Part shown: positions 1 to 10,659 of the stretch, piece by piece
How positions within the stretch are numbered: position 1 is the stretch's first letter
Layout of the letters: each line of letters starts with the position of its first letter
Assembly: GCA_015680685.1 (NCBI GenBank)
Contig: MNCI01023459.1
Coordinates: 28,295 to 92,294, forward strand
DNA: 64,000 nt
From: Gnetum montanum
Taxonomy: Eukaryota > Streptophyta > Gnetopsida > Gnetales > Gnetaceae
Direction of reading: 5' to 3'
Notes under the pieces: model-generated
Told to the model about the DNA's origin: nothing
The model's database searches: none
What the model saw: the letters and a program-made list of their open reading frames with translations, nothing else
Program-made: the position numbers and the translations under genes

Positions 1-191
1 CTTTATTCAAGTTTAAATTTTGTGCTTTTTCTTAGATTAGATCTACATTCTTTGTTAAATTATATTGCACCAATTACACTTGTCAAGTACCTAGATGATT
101 GAAAAGACCATTCAAGTTTCCTTGGATCCTCTTTCTTGGAGGTTCTTGGGATCCAAGGTTAAACTATTCACAGGGAATTTTCGATTTTCCA
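1..191 (+). repeat. E1 5' LTR, 3' end only
   Basis: The segment aligns with 31,318-31,510 (about 80% by eye), sharing the blocks GTGCTTTTTCTTAGATTAGA and TTAAATTATATTGCACCA. It ends in CA at 190-191 like its partner. A decayed primer-site-like string CTAGCACTAGAAAGGAG lies near 219-235, resembling the TGGTGCTAGAAGGAGG site of E3, but its distance from the LTR end is larger than normal, so that site is doubtful. Confidence 0.6.
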
Positions 192-1560
192 TAATTGATT
201 TTTTTTATGCAATAGTTTCTAGCACTAGAAAGGAGACCTCTATCCAAGTTCTTTACTTGATCTGATTTGACATTCCCAAAGCTTATTTTTCCAAATTTAA
301 ACCTTTGAAAACACCCATTCAAATCTTCCATGGAAGCCAGCATTGCCATTGATTTCCATGCAATTTTTTCTTAGTGTATTAACTGCAACTAGTTTGGGTG
401 CCCATAAGAATTTCACAATAATTGATAGACTTTTCCAAACCCAGCATTCACATTGAGATAAAGAAAATGTTGTTCACATTTGAATTGTCCTTTGGACTTT
501 CCAAAGGCTAGTTTAGTTTTCCTAGTTGCCAACCACTTTGTCTTGTAAAATTTTTCTAATTAGTTTTATTGGGAAATCCCAATGTAGTTTTGCAATTGGC
601 TTTGGTGTTACCATAAAATTCATAACATGTGATGAATTTTTTAAAAGCCAATATATTTTCTCTTACAATCAAAAAAATTTATTTTTCAAAACTTGGCCTT
701 TGGCCTTTCCAAAAGGCCAACATATTTTTTCACCACCCACTTTCTAGTGTGAAATTTTTTGATCAAATTTCTTTGAAAAACCTAACACACTCATCCCCAA
801 AAACCCCAACATAGTTTTCTTAAAATATCTAGTGTATTTTTGGTGAAACATTATACTTCCTCTCAACACATAAAGCTAACATTATTTTCTAAGGTGCCCA
901 ATGTATCTTTTAAAAAATAATATTCTTCTTGGTTGCACAACAATGTCAACGTAGTTTTCCATAAAGTGAAAATATACCAATATTTTAATTAAAAGCAAAC
1001 CAAAAACTTTCTCTTTTTATCACCAATGTATTTTTGAAAAAATACTAGCATATCTTTCCAAAACCCAACATATTACCAAAAATAATTTTTTCAATATTTA
1101 AATTTTCACAATTGCTAGACTTTTCAAAGCCTAGTGTTGTTTTGCAGCCCAGCATGATTTTATAAATGCTAGCTTAGTTTTATAAAGCCTAGCTTATTTT
1201 TGCAAAGCCCAAATTAGTTTTGTAAACACTAGCTTAGTTTTACAAAGGCCAACATAGTTTTTGCTAGCCTAATGTATTTTTGTTGGTACTAGTTCATGTC
1301 TTTTCGTAAGTCAATCATACTCCCACTAGAACTTACATACATGGCCTCCAACCAAGATATAGTTTGTGTTTATGACCTGAAAGATAATGCAATCATAGAA
1401 TAAAGACAATCACTCTGACAAAGAGGTAAGAATCCAAATTTTGTGGTGATTAATGAGAGGTTCTATAACTTCCTCTATGCTAATATGTAGGCCAATTTGT
1501 TAATACCACACTCTAAATTTAATGCCAAGCATTAATTTGAAATCACACATAGGGATGGGA
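192..1560 (+). repeat. E1 leader with ~20-bp degenerate tandem array
   Basis: No gene is seen here. From about 480, and most regularly at 1,125-1,290, the sequence is built of units of 19-21 bp such as GCCTAGCTTATTTTTGCAAA, ACTAGCTTAGTTTTACAAAG and GCCAACATAGTTTTTGCTA. The units are sense-oriented between the LTR and gag, where a 5' untranslated leader belongs. The remainder is AT-rich with nothing recognisable. Confidence 0.6.
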
Positions 1561-1599
1561 AAGAATATATCTCATCTCCTTATGACAAAATCTCCCTCA

Positions 1600-3060
1600 A
1601 CGACTTTTATACACAAATTCTCATACAACTTATAGATGTTGATGAGTTTAGTGAGAAACTTAGCTTGAAGGATTGCCAAGAAGAGCTAGAGGAGTTTGAG
1701 GTCAAACTAGAGCCAAACACCTTCATTGAAAGTCTTTTCCAATGACTAGCTTTCTAGAAAACTACTCCTAGTCCCACATCTCCTACCTCATTAGTGGGAG
1801 AGTACCCTCATTCCTCTTCCTCTCATATCCATCCTACCATGTTTGGGTCTACACCTATCATCACCACATAATAGGCACAACCTTTATCTTACTATACCTT
1901 CTTATTCTCATTCATGACCTTTGCAATACAACCTCATTTTATGCATCTAGCCCTGGTGATGTCTACCTCACCATCTTCCTTTGTTTTGCTAGTGGAACTT
2001 TCATCAAGGTCCTAAGAAACATAAGCCTTTCATACTTCCTTTTCTTTCTTTATACCACATGTCCCAACCCAAAACTCTTTCTTTCTATTCAACCTACAAT
2101 GGTGTTCACTCAAACTCTTCCATATGTTCCAATTTCAATCACACAACCCCAAGCCTCACACTTCCTCCTCAACCATCAGTATAAGCATCGTAGCCTACAG
2201 GGATGCCCCAGGTCTTAGATTAAGCTTTTCAAATGATCAAAGAACTTACCGAAGAGCTACAAAAATTCAAGGCCAATATGACTGAGATAGTCAACGTTCT
2301 AGATTTCTACCAAGATGATCCTATAAGCTCTGCCATTCCTCCAATAACCTTACCTACAAACATTCCTATACCAAACTTCACCAAATACAATGATGGAGAT
2401 TCCAATGCACATCTAGTCATCTTCTAGTCTAAGTACCTCTTTATGTAGGCTTGGCCACATACAATACTATAGATTTTTCCCATGCCCCTCAAGGAAAAGG
2501 TTCTAGATTAGTACCAAAATTTTCTTAGATGTTCCATCTCTTTCATTAATGACTTAATAAATCAATTTTTCAACTACTTCAAATACAAATTAAATTTGTA
2601 TGCCACATTGGATCAATTGATGAAGGTGAAACAAGGGCCACTTGAACTAGTAAAAAAATTTGATCTAGAGATGGAATTCAACACTTAATGAGATTTCAAA
2701 GCCTATCTCTAAAATTCATCTCTTTGGCATCTTTAAGGGAGTAGTAAATAACTTTATCAAATTAAAGCTCTACTATTGAGAACCCAAGTCACTAAGCCAA
2801 GCCTTTTTACAAACTAATAACACTGTGAAGGCATTTGAGGCAAGTAATGATCTAGCCTATGTGACCTGTGAAAACCAACACATGAGGAGGGATAAAAATA
2901 AAAATAGATAAGAACATACAACCATGGCTATAGTAACAAAAGAGTCAAAATAAGTAGAGAGGTAGGGACCACCACCTTGCAACACATCTTCTAACTCGTT
3001 ACAACCATCCACTTCTAACACCCCAAATCAACCAAGACCAAAAATTGTGTGAAAGGATAG
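1600..3060 (+). pseudogene. gag: E1 gag (capsid/nucleocapsid) pseudogene
   Basis: A frame with several stops holds an acidic, Ser/Pro-rich N-terminal part (about 1,640-2,200) and then a capsid-like segment opening at 2,233. That segment contains DFYQDDPIS and FTKYNDGD, which match DFYQDNPIS and FTKYNGEGD in E3 gag at 39,990-40,100. Later residues TLDQLMKVKQ match TLDQLMNVKQ of E3. Many stops are TAG or TAA where E3 or the family has Gln or Trp. No intact zinc knuckle was found in this copy. Gag would form the virus-like particle. Confidence 0.65.
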
Positions 3061-3389
3061 GCCTAAGTACACAAGGTTGCTAATGAAGCCCTATAAGATT
3101 TTAGAATAGTTACTTAAAGATAATCATATACAATATAAGCAACTATCTAAAGAGGCTTATAAGAGGCTCGATCATCTTTGTGACATAGCTAGAGATCTAG
3201 CAATAGCTACCGAAGATGATCTGAAGCTACCAAAGTAGTTTAGATTAGATAGGTTTTCCATTATATCAAATGGTTGGTTATGACACAAATTTTTTCCTAG
3301 AATTAAAGGAAAACCTCTAGAAGATAATAGACTATGGAGAGTTGGTGTTGAATAAGGCCAACTCTTCAAGTGCCAACAATAACTCCTAC

Positions 3390-4327
3390 ACTGTAGCCTC
3401 ATTCATAGAAACCAAATGATCTAATCCTCATAGAAAATCATTTGCCATAAAAGTACCATTGCAGTCTCAAAACAAAAATCCTAGAGAGTCATTTATCATA
3501 TAGTTACCACCTCCCTCAGCTCCTAAGAAACCTTTCATCATATGTGGTCCCCCTTCAATGGCATCAACTTTACAACCTAGACCACAAGTTACCAATTCTC
3601 TAAAGCCTAAGGAACCATTTGTTATCTAAGTCCCTCCACCATCAACAAGAAAAACCATAACAAACTCTGATAAAATCCCATTTATAGTGGCCCAAAACTC
3701 ATATGATAGTAGAAAATCATCATCACAACAATGATGAAATCAAACTATTGCCAAACCAAAAACAAAGAACACTAAAGATAATCAACAACAAAAGGCTTCA
3801 AAGCAAGTTAACCCATCTAAATCTACACCAAGATTGACTACATCCATGAACAAGGGGCCCAAGGCACATACATCAAAACCTAAGCCACAAACTCTAGGAA
3901 GAATGGAGGAAGTTAAAACCATTAAGGCTGAAAGGTTACACACCAAGGAAAAGAGCTTCCTCATAACAATGGAATAAGCAAAATAGTCCCTCAAATAGAA
4001 GAATGCATCATCAAACTTGTATGACTTGGTCATGAGTTCTCCTACTCATAGAGACACACTAGTTGAATTGTTAACTTCTATAATTATAAGTGGATACATG
4101 ACCACCTACAAAGAATCAATCCACTTTATCATTGAGCAAGGTTCACTTAGGAAAAATATGCATCAACCCATGCTCAAATTTTGTGACATTGAGATGAAGA
4201 TTGACTATCAAAATAGAGAAGTGTTATCCACTCCTCTCCTCATTACTATACATATTGGTAGGTGCAAGTTTCATCATGTTCATGTAAATGATGGAATAAC
4301 AACTAATTTTGGAATATGATAGTTAGA
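3390..4327 (+). pseudogene. pro: E1 gag-protease linker and aspartic protease, truncated by copia
   Basis: A proline-rich linker carries five spaced copies of a PFxIxVP-like motif (near 3,437, 3,496, 3,530, 3,608 and 3,675). It leads into an open frame at 4,017-4,319 with VMSSPTHRDTL and then HVNDGITTN. The same block in E3 reads HVDDGATTN, so the catalytic Asp is Asn here and the enzyme is dead. The frame breaks at 4,328 exactly where the copia LTR begins; E3 continues for about 130 more codons. Length and order fit a Tat-type protease. Confidence 0.7.
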
Positions 4328-4661
4328 TGTTCCACAAAAGAATTAGATAGATCTCATCCATGAATCTATATTAAATAAGATGAGATTATATTCATATAAT
4401 TCCTATCTTATCCCATGATTAGTTCATCCCTTATTAATAAAATCCTTAAATAAGATGATAAGTATTATCCCCATAATTTCCTAGATTCATTCTTATATTT
4501 GCAAATCTATTCTTGGGAGATCAAGGCCTGTATAATTGTAGTAGCTCATATTCATTAGTAAAAGAATATAAGAGAGTTTCACAAGAGTGTGTTTATTCTA
4601 ACTTGTTTTCTCATTTCTTCTTAAGCTTAGATCATAGATCTAGGATCCTTTAGATTCTTCA
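4328..4661 (+). repeat. Copia 5' LTR (334 bp)
   Basis: It starts TGTTCCACAA and ends AGATTCTTCA, giving the canonical TG...CA. It interrupts the protease frame of E1 and is followed two bases later by a primer site. The five bases before it are TTAGA (4,323-4,327), the expected target copy; the partner is lost. Confidence 0.8.
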
Positions 4662-4663
4662 TT

Positions 4664-4678
4664 TGGTATTAGAGAAAG
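4664..4678 (+). promoter_or_regulatory. Copia primer binding site
   Basis: TGGTATTAGAGAAAG resembles TGGTATCAGAGC, the complement of the initiator-Met tRNA 3' end used by plant copia elements. It lies two bases after the LTR, the normal spacing. One C-to-T change is visible. Confidence 0.75.
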
Positions 4679-4725
4679 TAAGTTTAGATTCTTGATGATA
4701 GATCTCTTTAGAAAGGCCCAAAATC

Positions 4726-5620
4726 ATGGATCCATCTCTCCAAGTTTCTATCTTCAATGGAGAGATTATGATTATTGGAAAATCAAGATGCATACATTTT
4801 TTATCTTACAAAATCTATGGGATTTTGTTGAAAATGGATTCAAAGATGTTGATTAAACAACATTTCAAGCCTTGAAGGAAGAAGAAAAGAATGAAGTAAA
4901 GGAGCTTTATAAGAAAGATGCAAAAGCATTATTCATCATTCAATCTAGGTTAGATGTAACAATCTTTCTAAAATTGTCATGCATCAAACTAGTAAATCTA
5001 CATTGGATACACTGGAGATTACATACAAGGGATCTTCAAAAGTTCATGTTATCAAGTTACAGGTATTAAGGAAATATTTTTAATCTTTATGCATGCTAGA
5101 TTTAGAGAATATTAATCAATACATCAGCCAATTCAACAAGTTTGAAATGAACTTGAATATTTTGGAGAAACACTTAAGGAAATGTGTGTTATTGAATGGA
5201 TCCTTCAAAGTGTAACCAGATGATATGATCCCATCATCATGGCTATTGAAGAAGTAAGATATCTCGATAAGATAATCATGGTTGAGATTGTAGGAAGATT
5301 TAAGACATATGAGCAAAGGATTGCTAATCATAAGATTCAACAACAAATGCATTTCAAGCATAATTTTAGAGGAGACCCAATCAAAATCAAAATCAACATC
5401 AAAGATCCTCAAGTGGATTCTCATTCATAGGACATGGATGTGATCATGGCATATTTGGAGGTCATGATCATGGAAGATCAAATCAAACAAAGAAAGGTAA
5501 GCATTATGATTTTTCTAGTACCAACACCCATAATACTCTTGAATGTTGTTTAAAAAAGAATTATGAAAATAAGGGCAAAGAAAAAAATTGTAGAACATGA
5601 AGATTAGTAAAAGAATAAAA
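4726..5620 (+). pseudogene. gag: Copia gag pseudogene
   Basis: The ATG at 4,726 follows the primer site by about 50 bases. The first residues MDPSLQVSIFNGE and then DYWKIKMHTFF match the N-terminal UBN2-type gag of plant copia elements. The frame is interrupted several times. The nucleocapsid end near 5,490-5,560 is rich in Lys and His and has only a decayed zinc-knuckle-like string. Confidence 0.7.
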
Positions 5621-5699
5621 AAAATATAAGTAATTATTTTATATTGAAAAGGAGGAAGATCAACTCCTGATCTTTTCAAAGGTAACATATGCTAGCAAT

Positions 5700-7387
5700 A
5701 ACAACAATATTTGGTATGTTGATAGTGGGTATAACAATCACATGACAAGGAATAAGAAATTATTCTCAGGTTTAGAAAAATATGATTTAAAGGTAACTAT
5801 AGGTAATGGTAATAAGTTAACCATTACCAAAATTAGATCTCTTGCCTTCACAACAACTCAAGGCAATAAGTATGTTATTTTCCAAATCTATATTATTCCA
5901 GATCTTTCTAAGAATTTATTAAGAATAGGAAAATTATGTTGCAATTGGTATCATGTTGAATTTGAAAAATATGTTTGTAAATCTCTTGGGCTGATGATGA
6001 TAAAGGTATATCCCTATTACCAACAATCAAATGTACAAGTTGTATATGAAAAATGATATTCATTATTTCACTATTACAAAAGACACAACATGGTTATGGC
6101 ATGCTTAGTTAAGACATGTTAACTTTGGCTCAATGGACCACATGAAAAAAGGAGAAACTATAATAGGTAAGCCAAAATTTTCTTTTCCAAAAAATCATGA
6201 TTATGACACATGTCAAAAAGAAAAAATTACAAGGTTTTCATTTCCTTGAAAAGAACATAAATCTCAAGAAAAAATAGATCTAGTTCATATGGACTTATGC
6301 ACTCCAATGCAAACATTAAGCCTAGTTAAAAGATTATATATCTTGATCATAGTGGATGATTTTTCAATATTTTCTTGGGGTTATTTTATGAAATTAAAAG
6401 GTCAAACATTGGGTTTTGTTAAGGAGTTCAAGATGGAAGTAGAAAATCAAAGTGACAATACAATTAAGAAAATATGAAGAAATAATGGTGATGAATTTTT
6501 ATCAAATTAATTTGATGAATCTTAAAAGAAAAATGGGATAATTCCTCAAACCATCACATCATTTACACCCAACAAAATGGAGTAGTAGAGAGGAAAAATA
6601 AAATCATGGTTGAAATGGCAATGTGTATGCTTCAAGTGTTAAGCTTGGATGATAAGTTTTGGGTAGAAGTTTGTGCACCAGGAATTTATCTTTCAAATAG
6701 GCTTCCATCAAGATAAATTCAAATTAAAATATCATATTAATGTTGGTATAGTTATCCATCCAATATTTCCCATTTAAAAGTCTTTAGCTCTCCTTGGTAT
6801 GTGCAAATACTTGCACAAAATAGATAAAAATTAGATGTGAAAGCTATGCCTTGTATTTTTCTTGGATGTGCTCTAAAATCCAAGTCATATAAGTGATATG
6901 ATGTTGAAAATAAAAGGGTGTTTGATTTATGTGATGCGAATTTCATAGAGGAAACATTACAACATTATGGAAACAGGCCCATAACAGAAGAAAGATGAGT
7001 TATCTACACATAAATTGGGTCAAAATAGTAGAAAACCTACTCATACTATTTTATAGGCACCATTAAACACACCAAGCTAGAATAATGAGCTAGGTATTGC
7101 ATCATTTGCAATGTGGTCATCCCATGTAGGTAATGTAGCAATGTAGGCATCATTCCCACTATTTTCTTAATCTATCAATGGTGTTTTTGCTTCTTTGCAG
7201 TGGTAGCCATTATCACAACATTTAACAAAAATCCTCAAAGTTGCTAAATAATAATCCACACAACTACTATCATTTTTGCAGACCATTTCCAATGGCATCA
7301 ACCTACATAATTTCTTTGTTTCACACTAGCGTCCATATTTTGAATGCTAATAAAACCAACCATCACATATATCTCTACTATTACATT
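5700..7387 (+). pseudogene. pol: Copia protease and integrase pseudogene
   Basis: The protease is marked by WYVDSG with the catalytic DSG at 5,721-5,729. The GAG-pre-integrase block runs through 5,742-6,056. A zinc-binding segment (WLWHA, later DTCQKEK) lies at 6,090-6,240. The integrase core shows DLCTPM near 6,290, DDFS near 6,355, a decayed NGDEF near 6,487 and VERKN near 6,585. A Gln/Ser/Pro-rich linker with many TAG/TAA codons runs to the break made by element A. This order (protease, integrase, then RT) is diagnostic of Ty1/copia. Several stops make it non-functional. Confidence 0.75.
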
Positions 7388-8611
7388 TGTTAATATTTTG
7401 ATATGTAAAAACATCATGAAAAATGAAGAAAAAAGGATGTTTGTGTGATTGTTGTGTTTGTAGGATAGGAGCATGGATAAGTATGTAGATTTCCAAGTAG
7501 AGACAACAAGGACTTGCTAGACATGAATAAGGACTTAAGGAACGAGAGCTATAAAGAAATGACAAAGTGAAGATGAGTGTCTACGTAGGACAATAAGGAC
7601 TTCATTAGAAAAGTCGGAGCAAAGGAAAATAAGAAGGCTATAGAAAAATCAAGGATTAAGAAGAAGTTGAATCAATGAGAAGAAGCTTTGGGAAGAAAAG
7701 TTCAAAAGATGAGAAGACATCTCCTAGAAGCAAAAGTCATCTTGACCAAAGTAAAGAAATCCCAAAGAAGACATCTTAAAAAATATGAGACATCTACTTA
7801 TAGAAGAAGAATTCTCCATGAATAAATATCCTTTACAAGAGATAGATCTCCCAAGAATTAAAGTTTGTTGCAGTGAGACGTTCCAATCTTGAAGAAGACG
7901 TCTTCCCTAGTTGTTAGATAGTTATTACATGAATTCTGAGGTAATTTTAAAAACTTCAAAGATATAGGAATACTTCATTCTCTTGGGTTTTCAACAAGTT
8001 TTTTGCATGAATTATCACTATAAAAGAAATCATTGTATATTATACTTATGTAGTTAATTTATCATATCATTTGCTTGTGTATTGTACTTCATTGTCATAT
8101 CATTTGAGATGTTGTATTGAAGTGCTATTATACTATGAATCAAAATCATGTGTCTATAAATTAGTTACATTCTTTCCTTGTGATTTTGTTTCTTTTTTTG
8201 TTGCCCCATTGGGGTTGTTGCGCTTCTTATAAGAAGGCATCATCATTGAGCTTTTTAGAACCTAGCTAGTTTGAGTGGCTGGTGCAATGTCACAACACTC
8301 TAGAGAAGAGCTCAATTTGTAAAGGTTATGGAATCCTTAAAATTACATTCTAAGATTTTCAAGAAATAGCTAGGTTTAGTGGTTTCATAGTGATGAAACA
8401 CTCCAAATATGAGCTTAGAGCTTGAAGAGGGTGTGGTGTCTTTCAAACCACATTTTAGAGAAACAAAGTCCAGAGGTGTGCAAGTGAACTATCCTCCAAG
8501 TATGAAGTACCCAAGTTGGGGAACCATGTAATTTTGGATGTGGTTTTTGTGGCTATGAATTTTGATTTGAAGAACTTATTGGATCACCCCTTCTAAGTTC
8601 AATGATCCTCA
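7388..8611 (+). repeat. Element A 5' LTR (1,224 bp)
   Basis: It begins TGTTAATATTTTGATATG and ends AATGATCCTCA. It aligns along its length with 24,085-25,286. U3 contains repeated AGACATCT/AGATGTCT motifs at about 7,720-7,910. A TTGTTGCCCCATTGGGG-type segment at 8,198-8,215 is shared by both LTRs. Confidence 0.85.
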
Positions 8612-8613
8612 AG

Positions 8614-8626
8614 TGGTATCAAAGCC
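8614..8626 (+). promoter_or_regulatory. Element A primer binding site
   Basis: TGGTATCAAAGCC sits two bases after the LTR terminal CA. It is close to the initiator-Met tRNA complement. Element C has TGGTATCAAATCC in the equivalent place. Confidence 0.8.
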
Positions 8627-8665
8627 TAGTAATCTTACTTCTACATCAACTTCCAAGAGTGAACA

Positions 8666-9560
8666 ATGGAGGGGACATCTTACATAAATCCATACATGTT
8701 TGATGAATTCCAATTTTCCTATTACAAGGCAATAATGCAAGGCTTCTTCGAATTGATGGAGTTTGAAGTCTAGGAATTCAATCTTGAAGGCTACACACTA
8801 TCCATCGATAGCGCAACAGGAGCCATCAAGCCCCAGAATAAATGGACACAAGAAGAAAGATATAAGTTCATGTTTGATTCAAAAACAAAAAATTGTTTAT
8901 ACTATTCTTTGAATAAATTTGAATTTAATAGATTAGATAGTTGTAAAATGGCTAAAGAAATTTGAGAAACTTTAGAGGCTACATATGAAGAAACCTCAAT
9001 AGTTAAACAATATAAATCATTAGTTTTACAAAGTGAGTATGACAAGCTCAAAATGACAGAAGGTGAGAAAATAAAAGATTACTTATCTAGAGCAAATGAT
9101 CTTGTTGTGGCAAATAGAGGTATTGGTAAAGATTTTCAGAAAAGAAATGTTATTATAAAAATGATCAGGACTTTACAACTAGAATTTAGACCAAAGGTAG
9201 CTGCAATGAAAGAAATTAGGGATTTTTTAAAACTTTAATTTGAAGAGCTTCAAAGTGCTCTCATTGTTTATGAAATATTTCTCATAAGTGAAGGGGCAAT
9301 ACTAGAGAAGCCCATTGCCCTAAAATCAACCACCAAGGAAAAGGAACGTACAAAGTAAGATGTGAGCAATGAAGAGGAGATAACTCTTCTCTCAAGAGGG
9401 CTATAAAGATTCATGGAAAAAAGGAGCAAGAGATTCAATCAACAAAGAGTTGAGAAAAGGAGTAAAAATTTTTCTAATTTTGATTTTTCCTCTATATAGT
9501 GTTGGGTATGTGATGGAAGAGGTCATGTAGCCTTCAAATGTCTTAGTAATAATAGGTGAG
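8666..9560 (+). pseudogene. gag: Element A gag pseudogene, copia-like
   Basis: The start at 8,666 gives MEGTSYINPYMF, and the C copy opens similarly with MKETSYTKASMF, which supports this start. The capsid segment includes MQGFFELMEF, LEATYEETS and YDKLKMTEGE. The clearest open piece is 9,053-9,238. A CCHC zinc knuckle, C-WV-C-DGRG-H-VAFK-C, lies at 9,500-9,541 right after a TAG stop. The family is the UBN2-type gag of plant copia elements. At least five stops (mostly TAG/TAA) break the frame. Confidence 0.8.
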
Positions 9561-10659
9561 TGAAAGGATAGAAATGATGTGGAGTTAAAAAAGACCAACT
9601 TTTATACTAGTTGGAATGATGGCAAGTAAATTAATGAGGGAGTGGATACCTCTACACAAAATTCTCAGCTCATATGCATGGCTCTTACAGATGAAAACTC
9701 ACTACATGCTATTAAATCATGTGGTAAGTATGATGAAAGGTATAGTGAATTGGGAAGAAAGGCATAGTGGTAAGTATCCTACATTACTTATTTAGAAAGG
9801 CAAAGAAATTATTAAATACAAAGCTTGATGCAATTCACAATAAATTAAAAGGAGAAATCTAAGTCATAAATTTTAAGATTCAATAACTAACCCCTTTAAA
9901 TAAGGATTGCAGAGGTTTTCAAGAACAAGAGACTTGTGAGCAGCCATCTAAGAATGAAGATTTAGAAAAAGTCTTACAAGAGAATACTAGCTCAAGGTCA
10001 AGCACAATTAGGTTTGATAACCTTAGATTCGAGGAGCATACCTTTTTAGTCAGTCAAAATTATGGTAGTAATCAAAACTTTGATTATTCTCATGTTGATT
10101 AGAATAAAATTGATACTTGGTCTTGTCCAAAAGATCCTAGTAAAGGTTTTGTAGGAAGCTACATCTGGAAATAAAGATGATAGGAAAATTGAAAAAGTCT
10201 TTGAAACAATGGATGATACAAAAGGTTATCAAAAATATTTTAATCATGAAGAACCTAAACAAGTTTTCATAACAAGCTAAAGAACTGATGAAAAAGAGCC
10301 AAAAGGTAAGGAGGTACTTCATGATAGAGGACCTTATCTCAAACTTCATTAGTCTTCTTCCTCTAAATTTTTAGTAAGGTAAGTCTTAGTAAGTTTCTAT
10401 TTTCTTGTTTCCTAAATATTGTATCAATATTTAATTTGGAAGGTCTAAATTATTTTGATAAGCACTTAATTTTGCTCTAATACTATGAAATAGCTCCAAG
10501 TTCTACAAATGTTTACATAAGAACATATGTAGGAGAAGATATTCGGTATTAGTGGGGAATTCTTGGAATACTTGATTATTGAATTAAATTTGTGAATATT
10601 TGATCTTGCTATCTCTTGTGTGATCAAACTATTTTTATGTTTGAATGGATGCTTATCCT
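9561..10659 (+). other. Element A internal region, left of B
   Basis: Short coding-like islands follow the zinc knuckle, with many stops, to about 10,380. Then comes AT-rich DNA. No protease, integrase or RT motif is seen in any frame. It runs up to the left LTR of element B. Confidence 0.5.
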
